Origin: Prorocentrum cordatum
Taxonomy: Eukaryota; Sar; Dinophyceae; Prorocentrales; Prorocentraceae
Reading direction: 5' to 3'
Assembly (NCBI GenBank): GCA_963575745.1
Contig: CAUYUJ010019874.1
Coordinates: forward strand, 1-64,000
Length of the DNA stretch: 64,000 nt
The notes beneath the pieces were generated by a model. The model worked only from the letters and a program-made list of their open reading frames with translations. It did no database searches and was not told where the DNA came from. Of this stretch, positions 10,550-21,559 are shown piece after piece. Position 1 is the first letter of the stretch; the number at the start of each line of letters is the position of its first letter. The position numbers and the translations under genes were made by a program.

Positions 10550-11475
10550 AACGGGAAAAAGGAGAAGAAGAGCAGGAGGGAGACACAAGAAGAATGAGGA
10601 GGAGAAAGGGGGAGGAGGAGGAGGGGGAGTATGGGGAGGACGAGGAGGAGGACGAGGAGGAGGAGCAGGAGGGGGGGGAAGAGGAGAAGGAGGAGGAGGA
10701 GGAGGAGAACGAGGAGGAGGAGGAGGATAAGGAGGAGGAGGAGGAGGAGGAAGAGGAGGAGGGGGAGGAGGAGGAAGAGGAGGAGGAGGAGGAAGAGGAA
10801 GGAGAAGACGAGGATGAGGAGGGGGAGGAGGAATAGGAGGAGGGGGAGGACGACGAGGAGGAGGAGGAGGAGGAGGAGGAGGATAAGGAGGGGGGCGGGG
10901 AGGAGGAGGAGGAGAAGGAGGAGGAGGAGGGGGAGGAGGAGGAGGAGGAGGAAGACGACGAAGAGGACGAGGACAAGGAGGAGGAGGAGGCGGAGGAGGA
11001 GGTGGAGGAGGAAGAGGAGGAGGAACAGGAGGAGGAGGAGGAGGAGGTGCAGCAGCAGCAGCAGGAAAAGGAGCAGGAGGAGGAAGTGGAACGGGGGGAA
11101 AAAGAGGAGGAGAAAGAGGATTAGGAGGAGGAAGAGAGGAAGAGGAGGAGGAGGAGAAGGAGGAGGAGGAGGAAGACGAGGGGGAAGAGGAGGAAGAAAA
11201 AAAGAGGACGAGGTGGAGGAATAGGAAGACGAGGAAAAGGAGGAGGTGGGGGACAGGGAGGAGGAAGAGCAAGAGGAAGAAGACGAAGAAGAAGAAGAAG
11301 AAGAAGAAAAAGAAGAGGGGGAGGAGGAAGCGGACGAGGAAGAGGAGGTGGAGAAGGAAGAGGAGGCGGGCGGAGAAGGAAAAAGAGAAGGAAGGGGGGG
11401 AGGGGGGGGGAAGGGGGGGGAAGAGGAGGAGGAGGAGAGGAGGAGGAGGAAGAGGAGGAGGAGAGACAGAGAAGA
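10550..11475 (+). repeat. ~0.9-kb polypurine (GGA/GAA)n tract
   Basis: Almost uninterrupted purines on the plus strand, mostly GAGGAG with GAA, GAC and short G runs, and only scattered pyrimidines. Glu/Arg/Gly-rich (plus) and Ser/Pro/Leu-rich (minus) open frames of up to 342 codons are artefacts. Confidence 0.98.
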
Positions 11476-11689
11476 TATGAAGCTAGCCGAAGGCGCCAGA
11501 CCCGCCGACATCGAGGATATAACAAAATTCGCCGGCCCAACGGGCCAGAGGCGCGCCAAAACCTTCGGAAACTGGTTTACAAGTTGTTCTAGTTCGCGCG
11601 CGCGGGGCCGCCACTGGGGGCCCCTAGATCAAAAGTAGCCTGGCTGATCCCCAGTGAACTTGCATTCGGAAATGGTTTTCCTCATGGGC
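11476..11689. other. Unique spacer
   Basis: No gene recognised between the polypurine tract and the next minisatellite. Confidence 0.5.
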
Positions 11690-12300
11690 GCAGCCTCCCA
11701 AGCCCCCCAGAACGCGCAAAGAGAACCCCAAGAGATCCCCCCGACGGTCCAAAGGGGCCTCCCGAAAAACCAAACCAAGACGCCAAAATTGGCCTCCAGA
11801 CGGCCCGGGAAGCCTGCAAGACGCCCCAAGCACCCTGCAAAAGACCTCCCCGGAGGGTCCCCAAAGGCACAAATTAATGATTGCCCATGCGTTTCGGGAG
11901 GGCTTTGGAGTTCTCGTCTTTTCGACTTACCGGCGCTTCAAGGAAGATGGCCCATGAAGCCCCCGAGATCGCCCCAACGCGGCCCGGGAGGCCTCCACAG
12001 TGCCCCAAAACGGCCCCAGACATCCCAAGACAGCCCCAGAGGCCCCAAGATGGCCCAAGAGGCCACGAAGACGGCTCCACAAGCAATCTCAGACGGGAAA
12101 CCCGAACGGACACTTCCAGCTGCAAGCCCCGAGAGATCCCAAGGAGGCCCCGACAGGCCCCCCAAAATACCCCCGAGAGGCCCCAAGACACCTCCACGAG
12201 GCCCGCAAGAGGGCCCCGAGAAACCCCTGGAAGGCTCCAGGAGGTCCCAGAATATCGCCTGGAGGCCCCCGAAAGGCCTCCCAAGAGACCTGAAGACGCC
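11690..12300 (+). repeat. GGCCCCAAGA-type degenerate minisatellite
   Basis: Irregular ~13-15-bp units of the type GGCCCCAAGACGGCCCCAAGAGG with many variants. A unique interval lies at about 11870-11945. Same family as 13385-13650, 20990-21510 and, on the opposite strand, 58270-58560. Confidence 0.85.
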
Positions 12301-13058
12301 TTCCCAAAGAGGCGGCGTTTTCTCCACGACCAAACTTGGCCCCATGATGCCCACGGATATGGAAAAGCCCGAGTGAATTCTCACACCGTCGAATACGGGC
12401 ACGGACAAGCCCAACTCGACCGCGGTGCACCATGTGGGCCAGCGGAATGAGCAAGCAAGCAAGCAAAGACCGTGCGCCCCATGGGCGCGTGAGGCACAGA
12501 CTGACGGCAGGAAAAAAACAAGCCTCTGCGGGTCAGGCGTCGTAGAATGCGTTAACTGCATCGGCCCCTCCCCTGGAAATAAATGCTCCAGAGGGCGTCC
12601 ACCAGCGACTCGACGAGCAAGCTTCCCCACCTAGGCGGTCCATTCTTGCCGGGGACGACCAATTTTCCGCACGAAACGATCTGTCGCCGATCATAACGAA
12701 CCAAGACAGAATGTGCATGCCCTCATTGCGCTGTCATCCCCAAGCCTGGCCACTTTCCCGTGGAGAAGAAGGTGCTCTCTCTCGGGGGTGACTGATCGCG
12801 GTTTTTGCTCCGTGAGTTGCAATACTTTAGCGTTCGAGACCCTGGACACATACGCATGCTTGATTCCCCAGATCTCCCTGAGGCAGCGAGTCTGGAAGCC
12901 GTTCAATCTACGGCGCTCACTGGTGTTCAGCCAGAAGGCCGCCAGCCCGTACATCAGTTTAGGCACCACCGTGGCGTAGAAGAGGTGGAAATCCCACCAG
13001 CCCTCTGGGCGTAGGTGGTCTAGAGCAGATCCTCTTCCACCCCTCCCTCTTCCCCCTT

Positions 13059-13080
13059 GGGGAGGGGTTTACCCCTCCCC
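13059..13080. other. Perfect 10-bp palindrome with 2-nt loop
   Basis: GGGGAGGGGT, TT, ACCCCTCCCC, embedded in C/T-rich DNA at the start of the array block. Confidence 0.9.
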
Positions 13081-13137
13081 CTACCCCCTCCCCTGGACCT
13101 GGACGGGGGGGGGCGCGGGTAGTTAGAGCGTCCAAAA

Positions 13138-13384
13138 CGGCCTCGGCGAGGAAGCCAAAATCATTGATTTTACTAGGGTTTTGGCCCCATTTTGGCCTCC
13201 TGGGGGGGGGACGCTAATTCACCCCCCGAAGCAAAAACCATTGATTTTACTACGGTTTTGGCCCCATTTTGGCCTTCTCAGGGGGCCGCGCTCCTCTTCC
13301 TTCATAGCAAAATTATTGATTTTACGAAGGTTTTGGGCTCATTTTGTCCTTCTCAGGGGGCAGCGCTCCTTTGCGCTTCAGAGG
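13138..13384 (+). repeat. Three tandem ~76-bp repeats
   Basis: ATTGATTTTAC starts at 13163, 13240 and 13315 (spacing 77 and 75), each followed by a GGTTTTGG-type stretch, a CATTTTGG variant and CTTCTCAGGGGG or CTCCTGGGGG. Confidence 0.9.
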
Positions 13385-13655
13385 AGGGCGCAAGAGGCCC
13401 CAAGATGGCCCCAAGAGGCCCCCAGGAGCCTCCCAAGAGGCCTCCAAGAGGCCCCCAAGAGGCCCCCAAGAGGCCCCAAGAGGCCCCCAAGAGGTCCCCA
13501 AGAGGCCCCCAAGAGGCCCCCAGAGGCCCCACGAGGCCCCCAAGAGGCCCCCAAGAGGCCCCCAAGAGGCCCCCAAGAGGCCCCAAGAGGCTCCAAGAGG
13601 CCCCCAAGAGGCCCACTGGGGCCGCCAAGAGGCCCCCAAGACGCCCCAAAAGGGG
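13385..13655 (+). repeat. 11-bp minisatellite AAGAGGCCCCC
   Basis: About 24 units, many exact at 11 bp. It is the most homogeneous member of the GGCCCCAAGA family in the window. Confidence 0.95.
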
Positions 13656-13659
13656 ACGA

Positions 13660-14095
13660 GGTGCCCGAACGCCTCACGCCACGAGGAGCCCGAACGACTC
13701 ACACCAGGACGAGGGGCCCGAACGACTCACGCCGCGAAGAGCCCGAACGACTCACACCAGAAGGAGGGGCCCGACGACTCACACAAGGACGAGGCGCCCG
13801 AACGACTCACACCACGAGGAGCCCGAACGACTCACACCACGACGAGGGCCCCGAACGACTCACACCACGAGGAGCCCGAACGAGTCACACCAGGAGGAGG
13901 GGCCCGAACGACTCACACCAGGACGAGGAGCCCGAACAACTCACACCACGAGAAGCCCGAACGACTCACACCAGGACGAAGAGCCCGAACGACTCACACC
14001 ACGAAGAGCCCGAACGACTCACACCAGGAAGAAGGGCCCGAACGACTCACACCAGGACGAGAAACCCCAAACGACTCAAACCACGAGGAGCGCTT
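13660..14095 (+). repeat. 24-27-bp minisatellite CCCGAACGACTCACACCA plus variable GACGAGGAG
   Basis: About 16 units with a strongly conserved 18-bp core and a variable 6-11-bp remainder. It shares no feature with CRISPR arrays beyond the periodic core. Confidence 0.95.
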
Positions 14096-15060
14096 TCTCT
14101 CCCTCCTCCTCCGCCTCGTCCTTCTCCCGCTCCCACCACAAGGATGATGTACAAGAAGGCGGGAGGAAGGAGGAACAGGGGAGATATGCGGGGGCAGGCG
14201 GAACACGCCTGACAAACACGACTGTCGGCATGCTGCGCAAGAGTTGCTGTTAGGAGATGGGCTGGTGGGGATACGCGAAGCGTGAAGAATTTCCTCCGGC
14301 GGCCAAGCGAGGAATGCCTCCACACCCCGGACAGTTCCCTGAACTCTGCGCGGGCAAGGGCTATCGGTCGCGCCAATTCCCTGCTTGAGCGGCCGTCTGC
14401 AGAAACCAGGCTACCCAGATACGTGATTTCCTCTTTCGCTTCGATGACTGCGTGATCAAGGCGGCGGACAACAGCCTCACAGCGCACGCGCATCAATTGC
14501 AATTTATCCCGGCGTTGTTCAAGACAATATGTTGCGCCAGCGGCGCTGACGGGATGAAGGAACCTCTGCAAGCTCTGAGCGTTCGCGCTGACCAACAGTG
14601 TGTCGTCGGCGTAGAGCAGCTCTGCCAAGCTTCTGCTTCTGACGAGCTCCTGGCCACTAAGGAAGAGCAGGCCGACTGCGTCCACCATCAGAACCGACAT
14701 GAGCATCACAAACAAGAATGGGAGCAAAGGGCAACCCTGTGAAGTACCTGCCAGCTGACGTCGGGGTTGAGACAGCTACCCGCAGTCCTTGACCCGGAAC
14801 ATCCTGCGGGTGTATATGGCTTGGATAACACATAGGACAGGATGTGGCAACCCAAAGCGTTTCAGAGCACATAGCATCGCTTGGGGGTCAATTGAATCGA
14901 ATGTTATTTTTCCAGTCCAGTGCCATGATGTAGACGTTGCCGCTGTTTATGCCCAGGCCAAATCAATGTGACGGCGCAAGACAAATATCGCATCCAATGT
15001 ACTGCGGCCAAATCGGAACATGTACTGACTGTGAGAATTTGGCTTCCGCACCTGCTTGAA

Positions 15061-15690
15061 CAAGCCGTGCATGAACCAGTGAACCAGTGATCTTAGCGGA
15101 ATGAGCGAAGCGCCCCCGTTACCCTCCCCCCATTTGCCCTCACAAGCAAGGACACGAGCGGCCTCGCCCTGCCAGGACGGGGGGGCGTCCACGGTGGCGC
15201 CGAACCGCGCCAGGAGCCGCCCCGTGGTCCAGCTGGACGTCCAGGAGGAGCCTGCGCCCTGACCTCGGGCGGGAAAAGCCTGCGCCACGGGCCTGGGGCA
15301 GGAGGGGAAGACCGCGGCGGCAAGCTACGCGAGATCGGACGGAGTGGGAACCTCGAGCTCCCCAAATCTCCACATTGCATACTCGGTGAGTCACCTGGGA
15401 AATCTGCGGTCCAAGATCCTGCGCTTCCGTTGGCCCAGGTCCAGATCCAAACGCAGCGGGGCTACAAGTCTGAGCCAAAGTACATACAGCACACGAGGCG
15501 CGGGCCACCAAGCACACTTCGCCTCAGGGTCATCGTAGACCTTGGCTATTCCCAAACACTGGGCCGTGAGCTGGCAGAGAGTGGCCAACTCGGAGTTTGG
15601 GAGGCCTCTGGGCGGCGTTTGGGAGATCTCCGGAGGCATTGCCCGGAAACGAACAAAGACATGGAGAAGGGAGGCCACCCAGCCAGAGGA
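15061..15690. other. Unique sequence, no gene supported
   Basis: The minus frame at 15100-15290 continues upstream of the LINE 2 RT and may be degraded LINE linker, but it has no diagnostic motif. Confidence 0.4.
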
Positions 15691-15830
15691 AAGAGACAGA
15701 GGAGGAGGAGGAGGAGGAGGAGGAGGAGGCGGAGGAAGAGGAAGAGGAGAAGGATGAGGCGGAGGCAGAAGACGACGACGACAACGACTAAGAGGAGCGG
15801 GAGAAGAGAGAAATTGGGAGGAAGCAAGAG

Positions 15831-15886
<56 letters not shown>

Positions 15887-16225
15887 CAACACGGCGGCGA
15901 CGAAATGGGCGGCGAAGGCAATCAACGGAAAGGAACTAGAGGGCCTCTCCTTGAATTGAACTGGCATGCGGACGCCAGAGCCAGTGGCCACCCGCGTCCG
16001 CTCGCCGCGCATTACCCCGACCTCTTTCTCTGCAGCTGTTCTGGCCCAGGAGGAGGAGGAGGAGGAGGAGGAGGAGACTGGGAGGAGGAGGAGGAGGAGG
16101 AGGAGGAGGAGGAGGAGGAGGAGGAGGAGGAGGGAAGAGGGAGGAGGAGGCCACGGCGAAGCAAAGGCGAGGAGAAGGACGGAGGGCGGAGGACTGGGAG
16201 GAGGAGGGGGGGGGGAGGAGGAATT
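15691..16225 (+). repeat. GGA tracts (15691-15770, 16045-16225) and (GAC)n (15825-15890)
   Basis: Three tri-nucleotide tracts separated by unique DNA; the GAC run has about 21 perfect triplets. Confidence 0.95.
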
Positions 16226-18299
16226 TTAGCGCCATGGCGAGAACGTGGCTCCCAGGTGCCAGTTTGGCCACATTACCAGAATCGCAGAGGAAATGCATTT
16301 CCAGCTTTGGCGGAGGCCCACGCCTGGAACGATTCAAAGCCTCGAGCACCTTCAAGCCCTTGCGGGAGGGCTGCTGACGGGGCTCTCGGAGCCCTCTCGT
16401 CCTGCACACAGCAAAGCACCCGCAGCTGGAACTAAGGAACACGGCATTGAGAATTGCCTCTACATGAATATCATGGCACTGCGCGGCAAATGGATGGGAC
16501 GACGGATCATGCTCGCCGGCCCCGGAACCATCAGCAACCAACCGATCCACCTCAGGAGAGAGGGCCAATCGCAGGAACTTGCCGGCCACGCACGGGCCTG
16601 TCAAAAGAGCAGAGAGCACAACCCGCTTCTGGAAGCGGACCGAACAAATACGACACGACATGAAAGTACGCATCTGGACTGGGAAGTGCCCAACTAACAT
16701 CACGCGCTCCAGAATGATCTGGGCACTGATGCGCGAGCTCCGTTCTCGCGCGCGCTCGCGCCCAATCCACCCACGCACCCTCTCTCGACGCCCAGCAGCA
16801 CAAATTTCGCGCTGGACGCAGGCAAGCCGCCTCGAGACGCCAGCGTCTACTCAGTCACTTTTGCATGCGATGGCGGCTACTTCGGGCGGGGCAGCAGCTC
16901 GGCAAGCCGCTTTCCCCGCGCGAACCTCGGCTTCTCGGTAGCGGTCGAATGAAGGGCGCTGGCCGAGGCTCTCGGCGGGCGGCCCCGGGGCCACCCGAGG
17001 CCCGCAGCGCCTCGCCCAGAACCCCGAACACCCAAGAGTCGAGCCCGCAGGTCCAGCACGTCAGACTTCACGAGGGCCCCGCGAGGCTTCCTGAAGCCTC
17101 TCACCACAGGCCGAGAAATCAGAGAACATAGGCGCGGGTCCAGCGGCACACTGCAGCACATGAATCATGGACACACAGCACTGCCCGCAGAGAAGGCTTC
17201 GCGGCTCCTCCAATTGCCCCCGCAAAGCCGCCGATGCCAACCAGGGCCCAACTGAGCCTTACACGGGCCCGCCCGCACCGCCGAAGTCCGGGCCCCTTTA
17301 GCTTCGCACCCCCCCCGATCCGTCGACCCCCAGACCCCCCCTCGTGGATCGCGCGATCCCGAGATGAACTCCAGAGCAAGGTGACTTTCTGAGCGACGGG
17401 GAAGCGGCCGAAAGATCGACCAAGAGGCGCGACCCCCGACAGCAGAGGGCAGGACATTGAACTAGAACAGCAGCTCGCGATGCGAGATGAGCGGCACGAT
17501 CTGTCATGGGATCATGTAGATTGCCAGCGGCGTGGCACGCCCGAAAAAACGATGGCATGGGGACTCTGCGCGCTGTCCACACCTAGGGTACTTGCCGCTG
17601 GCAGCCGTCGGGCGCGCTCCTTCGCGAGGCCTCTGATCAGCCAAAAGGCCTCCTGCAACCAAATTCCCCCGGACCCCGACGCCCTTCCGCATCCTAGAAA
17701 GCCGCCCCCACACACGCAAGTAAACACCACCCCGCGTTGGACGCCCATACCTTGGCAGACTCCAACAGGCCTCGCCGCAGGCGTCCTCCGCTGCCCGCAA
17801 GAGGCGCGCCACAAAACGCGCGACCATCAGGGCGACGGCGCCGGCGAGCATCAGCGCCCCAGCTCACGGGGGACACGGGCGGCCGTTCCCTCTCGGGCAG
17901 CACCGCAAGGGCGGCAGGAGTTGGGCCCCGAACCCACCGCCGCGCTCTGCCCCCAGGGACGCTGGCGAACTCCTGAAATTCATCCCCCCAGGGACCGGCC
18001 ACGCGCACATTGCCTGCACCATCTCAACCTCTCCAAGCCCAGACAAAACCAAGGAGGTGCCCCCGACGCAGACGAGAAATCACGGCGCGGGGTTCCGAAC
18101 CAAATATCCCGAGAGAGGCGGCGGCGCGCGCCCCAGGGCGCCACAAGCAAGGACAGACAATAACTTGGTCCCGACAGCATTGCGGCCTCAGGCCGCGACC
18201 GCCAAAAATCCCAGCTGCGACAACTCAGAGGCTCGCTTAACAGTGCGCGTCAGATAATGCCCCGCCCCCCCACCCCATCTTCCGCCTCGCCTGCAGGAT
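16226..18299. other. About 2 kb of unique GC-rich sequence; possibly decayed LINE 3 3' portion
   Basis: No domain could be read with confidence. It lies immediately 3' of LINE 3 RT in that element's direction, where thumb, RNase H and tail would be expected, and minus frames are moderately long (up to about 115 codons away from the flanking GGA tract). I could not find RNase H residues. Confidence 0.35.
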
Positions 18300-20989
18300 G
18301 GAGGCGGCGCGTCTCTTACTAGCAGCGGCAGGAGTGTCGACGCCTCCAGTTGCACGGCTCATTTTGATATCCTGAGCAACTGCAGCGAAACATACTTCTG
18401 GGCGCCCAGAAGAGGCAGATTCTGAAACAGGGTGAGCTCGGCTTTCCGACTGGCGCGCACGAGGTGGGCGAATACAGAAACGATAGCCTTCCGCACACCG
18501 CCCAGGGGGCCATGGGCGACCTGGGCAATGTCATCAACCTGGGGAGCGCTTGCGTTGGGGATGTCAGTAGGCACGGGGCACAACTATAGATTAACTCACG
18601 GCACTCTGCACACATCCAGGGAGCACACCGACCCCAGATTCGATCAGATTAAAACAGAGCCACTAGACTCGACCATAGGATGGGGCCACATGCACCATAG
18701 GCCCAAGGCGCACGAGGCGCGGCGGGAAATCCGAATCGCGCGCCAGTCTGACCCTAGCAGGCACAACAGCGTCGGAACAACTTGGTGAACCCCCCATGGA
18801 CTGCGGTGCGAGCCTGGCCCACGGAGCGAGCCAGCTCGCGAAACAAGTCTCGCCCGAGCGTAGCTTGCAATGCTGAGCTCCCTTCGGTGGCGGTGCCCCA
18901 AAAGGCTGCATGACTCGGACTCCAAATCGTCGACGATGGGACCTCGCATCCTACTGCATGTCCCACACAGGGCGGGGCACCCAGAGCACCCGTCCGGCAT
19001 CAGTTTTGCTTTTCGGGGGCAGGCCAACGATCGCAAGGAAAAGCAGAGGGGGCCGCATCATGGGCCGCTGGCACTCACGGCAGAGCCCCACAAGTCCTCC
19101 ACAGCAGAAGGGCCCAGTCCAAGGACCCCCCGCAGTTCCCAATGGTCCACCCCCACAGCAGCAGGCTCAGAACACCCCGCACGCCCCATAAAGACCCCCA
19201 ACTTCAATATTTGGCAGCTCATGGGGCCCCACGCAGGGCCCCACTCCGAAGGTCCGCCAACGATTCATGCGGCATCTGTATCTGAGATGGGCTGGCAGTC
19301 CAAGCATTCTCTCCGGAGAGATTCACGATGAGCCACCATCTCACGCGGCAGTCAGACGCCTCGCTGGGCGCGATGCAGTGCTCCAGGGTGCTCCAGGGGC
19401 TCGTCTTGGTCTTGCTTCAATCAGAGCGGGCTTTCTAACCCCCATCGGGAGGAAGCGCCCTGATGGGCCAATCCTTACTCGCCATAGCAGGCGCCGCCCT
19501 CGCCTGTTGCCGCGCGCCAAGACTGGGTGACCGAGCAAAGACCCTGCATCGCTTGGCACTGACTGGGATCGGACGATTCAGAGTCCGACAGCTGAGCTTG
19601 CCACTCAGCGACAGACTGATCAGATGGAAGGCAGGCAGCAAACTGCAGAACACGCCGACCGAGGTCAAAAAGTCTAGCTCTGATAGCAACGCGCATACTG
19701 TGATAACGACGGCCCGCTGCAACACTGATTTCAAACAGCTTCTGCGAGACCATGGGCCAGACGGCCAAAGCTGGCTCGGCAGCACAAACGCTTGTCACCA
19801 CGATCCGCAACAATAGTAGCGCGCCCACGAATGAAATCCCCAAGCCCATGGTACATGCGCACCTCATGTTACATTCAACTACTATATGCATGTACATATG
19901 CTCAGTAGCTCTAGACCATTTCAAATAAGTACCACTAAGCTCTTGAGAAGCACGCTGACGAACACGCGGCACGAGCTCGCGGCGAAAAGGGTCCTGCGCC
20001 GGCTTCCATTCAGACCGTTCATCAGCATGGCCACTGGGCCACGGGAGAGATGGACCCTGCGCCTGCGCCAGTGCAAGGGAAACTAACTATGTTGCCCATG
20101 ACCTGGGTGAGTGCTTCGCGCGGAAGCCCCACATCCAAGCAGCAGTTCGTCTCGACAGGCGACGCTTGCAACTGCTCAACTCGCAACAAAAAACAATCGT
20201 CTCGCGGCAGCCACGCAGTCGAGGAGCGACCCTTCCCACACTGCACCTAAAACCTACACCGTTCGGAGGAATGGTACAAGAGGGCGTCATCGTCAGGAAC
20301 CAAACAACTTCAACCACTCATTATCGAAATTAAAGCCACCCATTTGGAACCAAGGGTGTCTCAGAAGGTTGACAAAAATGCTGACATGCCTCATGCTAGT
20401 AATAATCTCACCCGAAACACCCAAACCGCACACAGCGTAAACAGCTCCTACAGCCATCACCAACCGGTGGGTTTTTTAACTCCAGAAGCAACAAGCCATT
20501 GCCAGATCCCACTGCACGGACCTGTCCAAAGTCCGAGAGAACACTTGCAAAAACAAGGCCTTGCCTACATCAGTCCCTACATCTCAGTGAGCGCCCCCTC
20601 CAGGAGAGGGGGTGGCAGGGACAAAGTGTGGCCTCCACTTCAGCATAGCAACATCACGCTCGGCCGATCCCAAGTCGGAGGGAACTGGCGGCGCTCGCAA
20701 AACATGAAGGCGCCAACCTTATCATGCGCCTTGCTCAGAAAAGACTTATCAATGATGCTCCAATGCGAGATCCACCACGATGACTCTTGCACGAAATGCA
20801 GTGCCACAGCGCTCATGCAGCCCTGAGAAGTGCAGGCGACGCTGCAACTGTAGCCAGAAGTGCAAGCCTTCAAAGGCCCGGACCAGCCGTTTCCCATGCC
20901 GTTTCGGGGTGTTTCCTGCGGGTCCTGGGGTACTTCCCGCGGGTCCTCTGGACGTTGTGACCGCCCAAAACGGTCGAAGAGTCGCCGAA

Positions 20990-21510
20990 ACATCGCTCGA
21001 AGACGCTGTCAATGGCCTCCAGATGGCCCAAGACGTCTCCCAGACGCACCCAAGCCTCCGCGAGGCCTCCGAAGATAGTCCCAAGAGGCCAAAATCATCG
21101 AATGTTCCTTCGGCTTTTGAAAGATTGTAGCGTTCTCGCCTTCTCGGTGCCCCGACGCTCCCAGACGGCCCTAGAGGCCCCAAGACCGCCCCAAGACGAC
21201 CCAAGAAGCCTCCAAGCGGGCCCCAGAACGGCCCAAGAGGGCCCAAAGACAGCCCAACTGGCACCTAAAACAGCCTAAGAGAGCCCCAAGACGGCCCCAA
21301 CAGGGGCCCCTAAAGAGGCAACACGAACTGAAAATCCAAGCCTTCCGCCCCAAGAGGTTTCCAGGATGTCCAAAGAAGCGCCCAAGAAGCCCCAAGAGGC
21401 CTCCAAGAGGCCCCAGGATGCTCCCAAGAGGCCCAAGAGAGGCCCCAAAAGGCCCACAAACGGCCCCCAAGAGACATCCAAACTGCCTCCAAAGAGGCCC
21501 CGGGAAGCGC
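20990..21510 (+). repeat. GGCCCCAAGA-type minisatellite within LINE 3
   Basis: Degenerate units such as GGCCCCAAGACCGCCCCAAGA and CCCAAGAGGCCTCCAAGAGG, with a unique interval at about 21080-21150. It separates LINE 3 ORF1 from the EEP remnant. Confidence 0.85.
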
Positions 21511-21559
21511 CCCACGAGATCCCAACGAACATCCTATAGACTTCATGCTCACAACCCAC

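Larger units (their letters stand above)
13005..14253. other. Array block interrupting LINE 2
   Basis: Contains a palindrome (13059-13080), three 76-bp repeats, an 11-bp array, a 24-27-bp array and a short unique part. The edges carry an imperfect inverted match: CAGAGGGCTGGTGGGAT when reversed from about 12992, and GAGATGGGCTGGTGGGGAT at 14253. That suggests either a terminal inverted repeat or an inversion junction. Confidence 0.55.
12490..15060 (-). pseudogene. LINE 2 reverse transcriptase remnant, split by a 1.2-kb array block
   Basis: RT motifs occur in order on the minus strand: QYMFRFGRSTLDAIFVLRR (about 14970-15025), motif A as ALDWK plus TFDSIDP (about 14885-14921, frame changed by one base in an A-run), FGLPHPVL and IYTRRMF (14800-14860), a TAG, motif B SQGCPLLPFLFVM (14700-14735), motif C LLYADDTLLV (14590-14620) and ITYLGSLVSADGR (about 14390-14430). 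The remnant is interrupted near 14250 and resumes near 13000 with KLMYGLAAFWL, FQTRCLREIWGI, then RKIGRPRQEW (about 12640-12670) and LARRVAGG. That order is the usual one for thumb and C-terminal regions of this LINE type. YADD separates it from LINE 1. It is clearly inactive: one frameshift, stops and a large insertion. The EEP domain was not recognised above 15060. Confidence 0.8.

Noticed and set aside
10531-11559. 342-codon Leu/Pro/Ser-rich frame on minus, Glu/Arg-rich on plus
   Set aside because: Polypurine tract read in different frames.
13170-13380. CCATTTTGG-containing segments as a dinoflagellate spliced-leader gene
   Set aside because: Only a partial match to the leader sequence, no full leader or snRNA-like downstream part, and it lies inside three 76-bp tandem repeats.
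13660-14095. CRISPR-like array with an 18-bp core and short variable remainder
   Set aside because: Spacers are only 6-11 bp and similar to each other, repeats are imperfect, no cas genes, eukaryotic context.
19475-19972. 165-codon minus frame with a hydrophobic stretch, as a membrane protein
   Set aside because: It lies between the EEP and RT parts of LINE 3 in the same orientation, so degraded LINE linker is simpler.
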